In this document: positions 25,428 to 34,156 of the stretch, one piece after another | How positions within the stretch are numbered: the stretch's first letter is position 1 | How the letters are laid out: each line of letters begins with the position of its first letter | Source: Paenibacillus durus ATCC 35681 | GTDB taxonomy: Bacteria > Bacillota > Bacilli > Paenibacillales > Paenibacillaceae | Direction of reading: 5' to 3' | Assembly (NCBI RefSeq): GCF_000993825.1 | Contig: NZ_CP011114.1 | Span: forward strand, 310,001-374,000 | DNA length: 64,000 nucleotides | Translations under genes and position numbers: made by a program | Notes under the pieces: generated by a model | The model's database searches: none | What the model was told of the DNA's origin: nothing | What the model saw: the letters and a program-made list of their open reading frames with translations, nothing else

Positions 25428-25820
25428 ATGAATAATGGAAATTTAGCACACAATCAGATGAAATGCAACTAGATTTGATAATGACCCTATCCGGAATGAA
25501 GAGAGCTGTATCGAGTGGTGCGACAGGGTAATCGAAGCGCTGGGCAGGAATGAAATTTAAAAAAGAGGAATAAGGGCTGGTCACAATAGAGAATTATTGA
25601 TAAAATTTATAAATAACTAAGGTATTTTCAATTTGTTTTTATAAAACCCGCTTACTACAATAAAGAGAGAAGATATTTCAATGTGAAAATATTCTCCTTA
25701 AACAACCGGTGCGGCATGCCTTGTGAAAAAGAACACAAGAACCTCTGTCAAAAGCCAAGGGGATTTTGTAATCGGAATGCTTGCAGGGCGGTGCACAACC
25801 GAGCGAAATGGAGGGAGAGC
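25428..25820. other. Gap with a gene scrap and an A+T-rich leader
   Basis: Bases 25480-25560 read as 26 sense codons and a stop without any start or ribosome site, probably the tail of a lost gene. At 25667-25696 an imperfect GAGAAGATATTTC/GAAAATATTCTC hairpin lies in the leader of the next MFS gene. Upstream codons from 25683 to 25820 are in frame with that gene but unlike its paralogue, so they are treated as leader. Confidence 0.4.
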
Positions 25821-27032
25821 ATGAAGAACAAGTATTTGTCAGCATCTTTGGGATTGTACATTAACTATTTCGTTCACGGCATGGCATTGATCATTATTGC
25901 TCAAAATATCGATTTCTTATCTAAGCAGTGGAATACGGATAATGCCGGTGCCGCTGCGGTCGTCTCTTCTTTGGGCATTGGGAAGCTGGTCGCCGTCTTT
26001 TTTTCGGGCAAGCTGTCCGACCGGTTCGGGCGGAAGCCATCGGTAGTGCTGGGAATCTTTTTTTATGTATTATTCCTGGCCGGTATTCTGATCAGCCCGA
26101 ATGTCGCGGTTGCTTATATGTTCGGCATATCCGCCGGTGTGGCAAATTCCTTCCTGGATACAGGGACGTATCCGGCATTGATGGAGGCCTTTCCCAAGAA
26201 GTCCGCGCCCGCGAATATCATCATAAAAGCCTTTATCCAAGGCGGACAGTTTGTGCTGCCTTATCTCATCGGATTTTTGATACTGCGGGATTTATGGTTT
26301 GGATGGAGCTTTATTTTTCTAATTGCGGTTCTCTCTGTCAATCTGGTATTTATCCTTACCCGCACGTTCCCGCCTATGACTGACATTTCTCAGGCAAGTG
26401 AAGAATCGAGGCCGCAAAGGGTAAGAACCTTTCATTTCAGCTTGAATGAAATTTGCCTGATCTTATTCGGATTCGTTGCGCAAACCTTGCTCTACATCCT
26501 GGGACAATGGATTGCCAAGTACGGCTCGGAGGTTGTGCATATGAGCGAAGGCTCATCGCGGCTTCTCGTTAGCTACGGAAGTCTTGGCGCGATCTGTTGT
26601 GTGTTAGTCACTTTTACACTGGGCAACCGGGGTATTAAGTCGATCTATTTTATGATGCTTTATACAGTTATGACAGCGGTCATTTCACTCGTGATTTGGG
26701 CGTTTCCGGTGCCGGTGGTCTGCACTGCAGGGGCCGTGCTGCTGGGTTATTTCTCTAGCGGCGGACTGATCCAGCTCGGACTTACGCTGCTGGCCGAGAA
26801 ATCTTCGCGGGGGAAAGGGCTGGTAACGAGCTTGTACACGATCGCGGAGGGAGTCGCTATTTTCACCATTCCCCTTGTAGCGTCTGCCATCTCCAGAGTT
26901 AATATCGGGGGGATCTTCCTGCTGAACGGGGCGATCGCTTTGTTCGGATTTACGCTGACTCTGATTATTTTTACCCGGGATAAACGGCCCATTAATGAAG
27001 CAAGCGTCCAAGTAGAACAAGTTCAGTGCTAG
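25821..27032 (+). CDS. MFS transporter, paralogue of the quinate-operon transporter
   Basis: 403 residues, 12 predicted membrane segments. The start ATG 25821 has GGAGGGAGAGC directly upstream and gives MKNKYLSASLGLYINYFVHGM, matching the start of the 14845-16059 protein. The MFS signature appears as GKLSDRFGRKPSVV. The two proteins share long blocks through the N-terminal half (AGILISPNV, LDTGTYPALMEAFP, NIIIKAFI). Here there are no metabolic neighbours, so the substrate is only guessed to be a related hydroxylated cyclic acid. Confidence 0.88.
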   Translation: MKNKYLSASLGLYINYFVHGMALIIIAQNIDFLSKQWNTDNAGAAAVVSSLGIGKLVAVFFSGKLSDRFGRKPSVVLGIFFYVLFLAGILISPNVAVAYMFGISAGVANSFLDTGTYPALMEAFPKKSAPANIIIKAFIQGGQFVLPYLIGFLILRDLWFGWSFIFLIAVLSVNLVFILTRTFPPMTDISQASEESRPQRVRTFHFSLNEICLILFGFVAQTLLYILGQWIAKYGSEVVHMSEGSSRLLVSYGSLGAICCVLVTFTLGNRGIKSIYFMMLYTVMTAVISLVIWAFPVPVVCTAGAVLLGYFSSGGLIQLGLTLLAEKSSRGKGLVTSLYTIAEGVAIFTIPLVASAISRVNIGGIFLLNGAIALFGFTLTLIIFTRDKRPINEASVQVEQVQC

Positions 27033-27079
27033 AGAGGAAAGTCCGCAGAGATCATAGCAGCATTTGCGGCATTTTTTTA

Positions 27080-27117
27080 AAATATAAGACTTAATAAGCT
27101 TCGCGCCTATCGTTTAA
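27080..27117. repeat. Dispersed repeat, copy A (left half only)
   Basis: AAATATAAGAC (27080-27090) and the core AAGCTTCGCGC (27096-27106) followed by CTATCGTTT match the copy at 61903. The right arm of the palindrome is missing. As at the other copies, it begins directly after a T run that may belong to a weak terminator of the MFS gene. Confidence 0.75.
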
Positions 27118-27121
27118 AATC

Positions 27122-27187
27122 AGCCCTTCCTAATGATTCTCAGGCGGCCTATGCGGCCCTGATCTTAGGAGGCGGCTTTTTTTGCGC
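27122..27187 (+). terminator. Extended terminator hairpin after the MFS gene
   Basis: AGCC, CCTAA and TCAGG/GGCC segments pair in order with GGCC/CCTGA, TTAGG and GGCT, giving a long interrupted stem followed by TTTTTTTT. Confidence 0.75.
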
Positions 27188-27362
27188 TGCGGGCAAAGAA
27201 TTCATAGATTTTTAAATAACTGAATTGGTTGGCTGTAAAGGGAAACGGGTAAAAGAATTTAGGGTTTCACCGGGAGACTCACGGATAAAAAATAGATCTA
27301 TTTTAGCTATTGGACGCAGCAGGATAGGGTAGCCCGGAAAGAAAGTGGAGGAGTGCTTGACT

Positions 27363-29204
27363 ATGGATGGAGAGAGACCAGCGCCGGTGCCGTTAAACCT
27401 GATCAACGAGATTGCTAAGGTAGGGCATATTTTATACACGTACGATGACTGCGACAGCTATATCGACAATGCTCTGTCCTATGTTACGACCGGTATTCAT
27501 CAAGGATACCAGATCTTGTTCATTGACAATGAGGTTAAGTACCGCAGGCTGCTTGGCAGGCTTGAGGAGGCGCTGTCCGCCGAGCAGTTGGAGGATGTTC
27601 ATTACATCGACAATTTTGAATTTTACCGTCAATACGGGGATTTCCATTGCGATAGCATTATTCATCATTTTGAGAGAATTTTGAGGCCTTTCCTGGACCG
27701 GCAGATCCCGGTTAGAACCTGGGCTCATGTCCAGTGGAATGAGAAAGAGCGGGACAACATTCACATTACGCTTGAGGAATTTGAAAGAAAGGCGGACGGT
27801 CCCGTCATCGGCAACGGTCTTATGTCCGTCTGTGCCTATAACGCTCGGGAAATCTCCGCATCGCTGCAAAATGTTCTGCTAGAGACGCATGAATATTTGA
27901 TGACCGACAGGGAATTCATCGCCTCTCCCCTGTATAAGAGTTCTCAAGTGCTTGAAGGAACTTTTCCTTCGCTCTCGGTCCAGAGCCAGCTTCTGAATGA
28001 GCAAAAGCAGCTTCTGATCGAGAAGGAAACGGCTGAACAAATGAGCAAGATCAAGAATGAATTTATCGCTATGATGAATCATGAGATACGGACCCCGATG
28101 AATGGCGTGCTTGGGATGACGGAACTGCTGTCCGAAACGAATCTGGATCACGAGCAGACGGAGTATTTGGATGCCATCCGCAAAAGCGGGGAATCCCTGC
28201 TCCGAATCATCAACGACATTCTGGATTTCTCCAAGATTGAATCGGGCCGCGCCTATGCCGTAAACGAGCCTTTTCGGATTAGGGACTGCATTGCGGAAGT
28301 GCTGGATGTACTGCTGCTGAAGATTTTGGAGAAAGACCTGGACATCAAAGTATCCGTCGACCCCGACATCCCGGAAAGGATTACAGGTGACTACAATCGC
28401 CTGAGACAGGTGCTCCTCAATCTGATTGAGAATGCTGTGAAATTTACTGAAGATGGTGGCATTAATATCTCGGTCAGCAGTCTGTTCCAGAGCGGCCGCA
28501 GGATTCAGCTTCAGGTGACCATCAGGGATACCGGAATCGGAATACCGGAGGAGGCGCTTAAAAATCTTTTTCAGCCGTTCTATCAAGTGGATAATGGCTT
28601 GACGCGAAAGGTGGAAGGAACCGGCCTCGGTCTGGCCATCTCCAAAAAGCTCGTGGAATTGATGGGCGGCGAGATCATGGTGCGGGTGCCGGAAGAGCCG
28701 GGAACCGCCTTTTTATTCACTGCGGAATTCGGAATGATTCCTACGGAGAGCCGCGCTGCGGCTGCGGAAGAAGGCTCCGGCAAGTTCCCTTATTCCATGC
28801 GGGTGCTTGTAGCCGAAGATAATGAGATCAACCAGCTTATCCTGAAAAAACGCCTTGAAAAGCTCGGGCATACCGTGACCATCGCGGCAAATGGAAGGGA
28901 GGCGGTCCGGTCCGCCGTCAGCATACCTTACGACATCATTCTGATGGATGTCCGAATGCCGGTGATGGATGGGCTCGAAGCGGCGCAGGTAATCCGAAAT
29001 ACGCTTGCCCCCGGTCAAGTGCCTTACATGGTGGCGTTGACGGCCAATTCCCTGCGGGACGACCGCGGCAAATGTCTGGACAACGGGATGGATGAATATT
29101 TGACAAAACCGGTCAATAATGAGGAGTTGGCTGCCGTGCTGGAAAAAGCGGCGGGCCGAAAAGCCGATCGGGACAAAGCCCTCAATATGCCGGAAAATCG
29201 ATAA
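27363..29204 (+). CDS. Hybrid sensor histidine kinase with MEDS sensory domain and receiver
   Basis: 613 residues. The N-terminal 190 ([39 protein letters not shown]) look like the MEDS domain of DcmR-type sensors. A coiled linker leads to HisKA ([10 protein letters not shown] with the phosphorylated His, about residue 239), HATPase_c ([37 protein letters not shown]) and a C-terminal receiver ([24 protein letters not shown] with the phospho-Asp, LTANS, YLTKPV). There is no membrane segment, so it is cytoplasmic. ATG 27363 fits GGAGGAG nine bases upstream. No response regulator is next to it. Confidence 0.9.
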   Translation: MDGERPAPVPLNLINEIAKVGHILYTYDDCDSYIDNALSYVTTGIHQGYQILFIDNEVKYRRLLGRLEEALSAEQLEDVHYIDNFEFYRQYGDFHCDSIIHHFERILRPFLDRQIPVRTWAHVQWNEKERDNIHITLEEFERKADGPVIGNGLMSVCAYNAREISASLQNVLLETHEYLMTDREFIASPLYKSSQVLEGTFPSLSVQSQLLNEQKQLLIEKETAEQMSKIKNEFIAMMNHEIRTPMNGVLGMTELLSETNLDHEQTEYLDAIRKSGESLLRIINDILDFSKIESGRAYAVNEPFRIRDCIAEVLDVLLLKILEKDLDIKVSVDPDIPERITGDYNRLRQVLLNLIENAVKFTEDGGINISVSSLFQSGRRIQLQVTIRDTGIGIPEEALKNLFQPFYQVDNGLTRKVEGTGLGLAISKKLVELMGGEIMVRVPEEPGTAFLFTAEFGMIPTESRAAAAEEGSGKFPYSMRVLVAEDNEINQLILKKRLEKLGHTVTIAANGREAVRSAVSIPYDIILMDVRMPVMDGLEAAQVIRNTLAPGQVPYMVALTANSLRDDRGKCLDNGMDEYLTKPVNNEELAAVLEKAAGRKADRDKALNMPENR

Positions 29205-29244
29205 TCAGAAAGTAATGCGATGATGATAGGATAGGAAAGCACAA

Positions 29245-29288
29245 AAGGCAGGCTCTTCGCTTGTAAGCGAGGGAGCCTGCCTTTTTTT
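29245..29288. terminator. Terminator between the hybrid kinase and LacI genes
   Basis: AGGCAGGCTC...CGCT-TGTA-AGCG...GAGCCTGCCT followed by TTTTTTT on the plus strand, ending the kinase gene. It may also serve the convergent LacI gene. Confidence 0.85.
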
Positions 29289-29399
29289 AATCAGGAACTT
29301 TCGGGATAGCGCTTCATTACGGGCATGCGCCCCTTAAGCTGATCTGCGAAAATCATCTTTGGCAGCGTGTGCGGCATGTGTGGCGTGCAGCGGGACAGC

Positions 29400-30446
29400 C
29401 TAGGATTGGCGGGCAGAGATTCCGCTTGCCGACTCTGCCGCCTGCCTGGTCGATCCCCGCAGGACAACGCTTGATTCCAAATAGATGATTTCCTTATGGC
29501 GGTCCGGCTGCTCAATCCGGTTAAGAAGCGTCTCGACGACGCGCGTTCCGAGCTCATAGGGGTAAGTATGAACCGTAGTTAGCGGCGGGTCGATGATTTT
29601 AGCGTTCGGGACGTCGTCAAACCCTGTCACTTCAATCTGCCTTGGCACTTGCACCTTCAGTTCCTTGAGCGCGCGGATCGCGCATATGCCGATATCGTCA
29701 TTGGCGCAAACAAACGCGGTGGGCAGCTTAGTGAGAGCCTCCAGCCTCTCTGTCATCCATTCAACGGAAAGGTAGGGCTGTGTGTCGTCCGGCGTTATGC
29801 TGAAAGCGAGGTCGGGCCCCTGGCCGGATTCCCTCATCGCGCGCTCGAAACCGAGCCATCTCTCGTAAAAGCTTCGGCAGTGGTACAAATCTCCGATGAA
29901 GCCGATATTCTCGTGCCCCTCTTCGAGCAACGTCTTGGTGAGGGTGTAGGCGGAATATTCATTCTCGACCATAACAATATCGTACTTGTGGCTGCCAAAG
30001 ACGGTCCTTGGAAGGAAATCGATGAATACGGTCGGGATTCCGGCGCCAAGAATCGTTTCGACATAAGGTTCATGAAAAATCTCCATGCAGACGATCCCGT
30101 CGATATTGAACGGATTGATATTGGACGGCAGCACATTGCTGCGGATATCATCAGGCTTCACCAGCATCAGAATTAGATTGAAGCCCTGGGCGCTGAGGCC
30201 CGTTTCCATTCCTTTAATCGTCTCGGCATAGAAGCTGATGGCGTTGATATCTCCCCGGGTGAGCAGCGCGATGTTTCCCATATTCATGCTGGAGAAATTC
30301 TTATACTTAAGCTCGGCCGCTTTTTGCAGAATCTTCTCTCTGGTTGCATCGGGAATTTGCGGATGATTATTCAGTGCTTTGGACACGGTGTTGCGCGACA
30401 ATCCCAAAGCATCGGCGATATGTTGAATGGTCACTCTCTCGGCCAT
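29400..30446 (-). CDS. LacI-family regulator of the fructan locus
   Basis: 348 residues. The HTH (MAERVTIQHIADALGLSRNTVSKALN) is at residues 1-26 and is followed by the hinge and a periplasmic-binding-type sugar domain (DGIVCMEIFHEPYVE, GFIGDLYHCRSFYERWLGFERAM, FVCANDDIGICAIRALKE, TGFDDVPNAKIIDPPLTTVH). ATG 30446 has AAAGGAG ten bases upstream. It is divergent from two GH32 genes whose promoter carries a dyad, so it most likely represses them and responds to sucrose, fructose or a fructo-oligosaccharide; the ligand is inferred from context. Confidence 0.9.
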   Translation of the reverse strand: MAERVTIQHIADALGLSRNTVSKALNNHPQIPDATREKILQKAAELKYKNFSSMNMGNIALLTRGDINAISFYAETIKGMETGLSAQGFNLILMLVKPDDIRSNVLPSNINPFNIDGIVCMEIFHEPYVETILGAGIPTVFIDFLPRTVFGSHKYDIVMVENEYSAYTLTKTLLEEGHENIGFIGDLYHCRSFYERWLGFERAMRESGQGPDLAFSITPDDTQPYLSVEWMTERLEALTKLPTAFVCANDDIGICAIRALKELKVQVPRQIEVTGFDDVPNAKIIDPPLTTVHTYPYELGTRVVETLLNRIEQPDRHKEIIYLESSVVLRGSTRQAAESASGISARQS

Positions 30447-30717
30447 AGGCAGCAAGCTCCTTTTTGACTCATGACTTTTACATAAGTATTTACACTAGTT
30501 ATAAAAATGCGACAATAAATTGCACAAACACAAATATGAATGTAAAGAGGAGAATTGGGAGATTGAGCTAATATATGCCCGTTACATTTAATGTGCATAC
30601 ACTTTACGGTAAATAAACATCTTTTGCTTTCTTAATTATATAATTTTTTTCAGGTACTGCATAGTTTGCCCCCAGGATCGGCTTGCCACTCTATGAAAAC
30701 AAGAATAAACCTTGGTA
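30447..30717. other. A+T-rich divergent regulatory region
   Basis: No gene. This half of the 467-base gap between the lacI-type gene and the first GH32 gene should contain the regulator's own promoter (TTGTCG and TAAATA-like boxes near 30490-30515 on the minus strand). I see no further recognisable site. Confidence 0.4.
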
Positions 30718-30732
30718 TGGAAACGAAAACAT
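30718..30732. promoter_or_regulatory. cre site upstream of the fructan operon promoter
   Basis: ATGGAAACGAAAACA matches all fixed positions of the CcpA cre consensus. It lies 38 bases before the -35 box at 30770. Confidence 0.6.
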
Positions 30733-30769
30733 GGAAGACAAACGGATAAAATAAATACCTAAAAAAGGA

Positions 30770-30804
30770 TTGACACTCTGAATTGAAAGCGCTATACTTC
30801 AATT
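30770..30804 (+). promoter_or_regulatory. SigA promoter with overlapping operator of the GH32 operon
   Basis: TTGACA at 30770-30775 and TATACT at 30793-30798 with exactly 17 bases between them. A dyad AATTGAA (30781-30787) and TTCAATT (30798-30804) with the GCGC-containing centre AGCGCTATAC overlaps the spacer and -10, the expected place for a LacI-family repressor. Confidence 0.7.
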
Positions 30805-30913
30805 GCAATAATTTAGTTTACATTTGTAATGTATTATGTAAATCAAATGACGTTAAGATGAATAACCGCACTTTTGAGTGGATCTGAAAAAGGCGGAGGA
30901 CAGGAGGGGGAAC

Positions 30914-32359
30914 ATGGCTGAAACGTATCGCGAGCTTTACCGCCCGCAATTTCATTTGACGCCGCCGGAGGGGCCGATGAGCGATCCGAACGGGATGGTG
31001 TTCTACGAAGGAGAATACCACCAATTCTATCAGTTCACGGGCAGATGGGGCCATGCGGTGAGCCGTGATCTGCTGCACTGGGAGCATCTGCCGCTGGCGC
31101 TCGTAGCCGACGAACTGGGCGACGTCTGGTCGGGCAGCGCCGTGGTGGACTGGCGGGACAGCAGCGGTTTCTTCGGCGGAGGGAGCGGTTTGGTAGCGAT
31201 ATTTACCCATTTTAAAGAAGGCCTCCAATCTCAAAGCATCGCGTATAGCCTGGACAAGGGAAGAAGCTGGGTGAAGTATGCGGGCAATCCAGTCATCCCC
31301 AATCCCGGCCTTCAGGATTTTCGCGATCCGAAGGTGCTGTGGCATGAGGGGACGGGACGCTGGGTCATGGCGGTCAGCGTAGACAGAGCCATTCATTTCT
31401 ACAGCTCGCCCAATTTGCGGGAATGGCGGTTTGAGAGCAACTTCAGCGGTGCCGGTTGTCAGGACGCCGTATGGGAGTGTCCCGATTTGTTCCGTCTTCC
31501 CGTCTTGGGCGAGGACGGCGAGAGCCGCTGGGTGCTGCATGTCAGCGTCGGCGACAACGAAATTACGGACGGTTCCACCGCCCAGTATTTCGTCGGACAC
31601 TTCGACGGCCGCCGCTTTGTTTGCGAGCATGAGGACGACCGCCCGCGATGGACCGATTTCGGGCAGGACTTCTACGCCGCCGTTTCGTATTCGGATATTC
31701 CGCAGGAAGACGGCCGGACAATCTGGCTTGCCTGGACCTCCAACTGGCAGTATCCGTTCCATTCTCCGACCGAGCCTTGGAAAGGCGGCATGTCGATTCC
31801 AAGGACGCTCGGGCTAGCAAGAAACGGCAGCGGAGAGCTCCGCCTTGTACAGCAGCCGATAAGGGAGCTTTCAACGCTGCGCGAAGAACCGCTCGAGTAC
31901 GGTCCGGTGGAGATTAAGGATGAAATCCTCCGCCTTCCATTCAAGGGACTGTCGTACGAATTCGAGGCCGAAGTTAGCTGGGACAGCGCAGCGGAATTTG
32001 GTATTCGTGTCAGGGTATCGGATGATGAGCACACTGTTCTCGGGGTAAGCCCGCCGCGCGGCGAATTGTTCCTCGACCGGCGCAGCTCGGGATTCAGCGA
32101 ACTGCCGAAGCGTACCGGAGGAACGGCGAATTTCGCCAAGGTACTCCGGGCGCCGCGAAGCTTGGAAGCGGGTAGGCTGACCATGCGGGGCTTTGTGGAC
32201 GATTCGGTCATTGAATGGTTTATCGGCAATGGCGAGGAAGTATTTACGTCGCTTGTCTACCCCCGGCCGGATAGCGCCGGACTCGAATTGTTCGCCTATG
32301 GAGGAAACGTATCGTTCAGCCAATTTACGGTGTACCCCCTGAAACCTGTCTGGATATAA
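30914..32359 (+). CDS. GH32 fructan hydrolase, cytoplasmic
   Basis: 481-residue glycoside hydrolase family 32 enzyme: N-terminal five-bladed propeller and C-terminal beta-sandwich (from about residue 345). The catalytic nucleophile is Asp24 in MSDPNG, the transition-state stabiliser Asp138 in FRDPK, and the acid/base Glu188 in WECPDLF. AGGAGGGGG precedes ATG 30914; there is no signal peptide. The SDPNG form instead of NDPNG, shared with the giant enzyme downstream, points to a levanase/fructanase branch rather than classical sucrase. It is first gene behind the LacI-controlled promoter. Confidence 0.93.
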   Translation: MAETYRELYRPQFHLTPPEGPMSDPNGMVFYEGEYHQFYQFTGRWGHAVSRDLLHWEHLPLALVADELGDVWSGSAVVDWRDSSGFFGGGSGLVAIFTHFKEGLQSQSIAYSLDKGRSWVKYAGNPVIPNPGLQDFRDPKVLWHEGTGRWVMAVSVDRAIHFYSSPNLREWRFESNFSGAGCQDAVWECPDLFRLPVLGEDGESRWVLHVSVGDNEITDGSTAQYFVGHFDGRRFVCEHEDDRPRWTDFGQDFYAAVSYSDIPQEDGRTIWLAWTSNWQYPFHSPTEPWKGGMSIPRTLGLARNGSGELRLVQQPIRELSTLREEPLEYGPVEIKDEILRLPFKGLSYEFEAEVSWDSAAEFGIRVRVSDDEHTVLGVSPPRGELFLDRRSSGFSELPKRTGGTANFAKVLRAPRSLEAGRLTMRGFVDDSVIEWFIGNGEEVFTSLVYPRPDSAGLELFAYGGNVSFSQFTVYPLKPVWI

Positions 32360-32405
32360 ACGGAAGAATAGAAAAATATCATTTCGAACAGGATGGTGAG
32401 CTGCT

Positions 32406-33869
32406 GTGAGTAACACACTGGAAAAAGAGACAATACCGATTACCAATGCAAGGTACCGGCTTCAATATCATTTAATGCCGCCCGTCGGCTGGATGAACGA
32501 TCCTAACGGACTTATTTATTATAAAGGCGAATACCATGCCTTCTACCAGCATTATCCTTACGGCCCCTGGCAGGGACCGATGCACTGGGGACATGCGAAG
32601 AGCAAAGACCTTGTGCATTGGGAGCATCTCCCGATCGCCCTGACTCCCTCAATGCCCTACGACTACGCGGAGAACACGGTGTACGGCTGCTGGTCGGGCA
32701 GCGCGGTTGACGATGACGGATTGCTGACTCTGATTTATACGGGACATGTGGAGAGCAACGATCCGGTGGAGGTGCAGTGCATCGCGCGCAGTACGGACGG
32801 CATCCATTTTAAAAAGGGCGCGGCTTCCATCATTGCCGGTCCTCCGGACGCGGAATGCTTCGGTTTCCGCGATCCGAAGGTATGGAAGCACGGCGAGGTC
32901 TGGCATCTGGTCGTCGGTTACGGCACAGATGGCAAAGGCAAGGCACTGCACTACACCTCAAGCGATCTGGACGAATGGACCTACGAGGGAATTGCGGCGG
33001 AGAGCGACGGAACGATGGGCGATATGTGGGAATGCCCTGATATGTTCCCGATTGGGGAAGCCCCGGACAGTCATGTGCTCCTCTTCTCTCCGATGAATAT
33101 TGCGCCTGTCAAGACGCTCTATCTGTCCGGACAATTCGACTACGGTACGGGGAAATTCAGTACGCAGCATAAGGACCGGGTGGACTACGGATTCGATTTC
33201 TACGCTCCGCAGACCTTCGAGGATGCGTCCGGACGGCGGATCTTGTTCGGCTGGATGAACATTTGGGGCGCGGAGATGCCCGAGAAGGAAGACGGCTGGA
33301 TGGGCGCCTTCACCCTGCCGCGTGTGCTGACGCTCGCTGAAGATGGCAGCCTGCTTGCCAATCCTGCGGAAGAATTGAAGGCGCTGCGCGGCGAGCATGT
33401 GAACGCGGCTAACGTCCTGCTTAAAGACGGCGAAGAATTTTCATTGGCGGGAGCGGAAGGAAGCGCGCTGGAAATTGAAGCCGTCTTTCTGGCGGACGCT
33501 TCATCCGGCGCCGAATTCGGTCTGCGCGTACGCTGCTCGGATGACGGCTTGCAGTATACGGAAGTTTCCTATAAGGCATCCGAGGGTGTGCTGCGGATGA
33601 ACCGGGATCATGCCGGAGCAGGCGAGGGCGGCGTCAATGAGGCTTCGCTTATTCCGATGGAGGACGGACGGGTTAAGCTGCGCCTGTTCCTGGACAGTTC
33701 CTCGGTGGAATTATTTGCAAATGACGGCCGCCGGACGATTACGAACCGGATTTATCCGCTGGAAAGCAGCTTAGGGCTCAAGCTGTTCTCGAGAAATGGG
33801 GACACGGTGCTTGAATCGCTTAATGTATGGCGGATTCAGCCGACTCTTCCGGCTAATTCGGTAGAGTAA
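32406..33869 (+). CDS. GH32 beta-fructofuranosidase (sucrase-like)
   Basis: 487-residue GH32 enzyme without signal peptide. WMNDPNG with nucleophile Asp32, GFRDPKV with Asp156 and WECPDMF with Glu209 form the active site. The general layout (YRLQYHLMPPVGWMNDPNG, FGWMNIWGAEMPEKEDGWMGA) resembles ScrB/SacA sucrose or sucrose-6-phosphate hydrolases. A GTG start lies 47 bases after the previous GH32 gene, so the two are cotranscribed. It would split sucrose or short fructo-oligosaccharides inside the cell. No transporter gene is in this locus. Confidence 0.93.
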   Translation: MSNTLEKETIPITNARYRLQYHLMPPVGWMNDPNGLIYYKGEYHAFYQHYPYGPWQGPMHWGHAKSKDLVHWEHLPIALTPSMPYDYAENTVYGCWSGSAVDDDGLLTLIYTGHVESNDPVEVQCIARSTDGIHFKKGAASIIAGPPDAECFGFRDPKVWKHGEVWHLVVGYGTDGKGKALHYTSSDLDEWTYEGIAAESDGTMGDMWECPDMFPIGEAPDSHVLLFSPMNIAPVKTLYLSGQFDYGTGKFSTQHKDRVDYGFDFYAPQTFEDASGRRILFGWMNIWGAEMPEKEDGWMGAFTLPRVLTLAEDGSLLANPAEELKALRGEHVNAANVLLKDGEEFSLAGAEGSALEIEAVFLADASSGAEFGLRVRCSDDGLQYTEVSYKASEGVLRMNRDHAGAGEGGVNEASLIPMEDGRVKLRLFLDSSSVELFANDGRRTITNRIYPLESSLGLKLFSRNGDTVLESLNVWRIQPTLPANSVE

Positions 33870-33948
33870 TTATGGCGGATGTGGTAAAAGTATCGGAGGA
33901 TGAACGGGAATTCCTGACGGGATCTGCGAAAGGAGTTGTACGGGATGA

Positions 33949-33976
33949 AGCGGCCTGAAGTTTGGGCCGGTTTTTT
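33949..33976 (+). terminator. Small terminator after the two-gene GH32 operon
   Basis: CGGCC and GGCCG arms with a nine-base loop followed by GTTTTTT. The hairpin lies within a possible 23-codon reading frame (33945-34016) that has its own AAAGGAG. Confidence 0.5.
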
Positions 33977-34088
33977 AAACAAGCGCAGCCTGCCGGTCAG
34001 TAAGAAAGGCTTATAAGTTTTCAGTAGAGCGGAACAATTCTCTAATCGCAAGAAGACTGCCGCTAATGAAGGATTCGGCGGCATCTTC

Positions 34089-34113
34089 GAAAGGCACCAA
34101 TCGGTGCTTTTCT
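34089..34113 (+). terminator. Hairpin with T-tract before the giant GH32 gene
   Basis: AAGGCACC-AATC-GGTGCTTT then TCTT, 44 bases upstream of the GTG start. It could isolate the gene from readthrough or act as an attenuator in its leader. Confidence 0.5.
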
Positions 34114-34126
34114 TAATGCACTAATA

Positions 34127-34141
34127 AGGTAACGCTTACAT
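34127..34141. promoter_or_regulatory. cre site in the leader of the giant GH32 gene
   Basis: The reverse complement ATGTAAGCGTTACCT matches the CcpA consensus at all fixed positions. It lies 16 bases before the start codon, so it would act as a roadblock or overlap the promoter. Confidence 0.6.
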
Positions 34142-34156
34142 TTCAAAGGGACGGAA

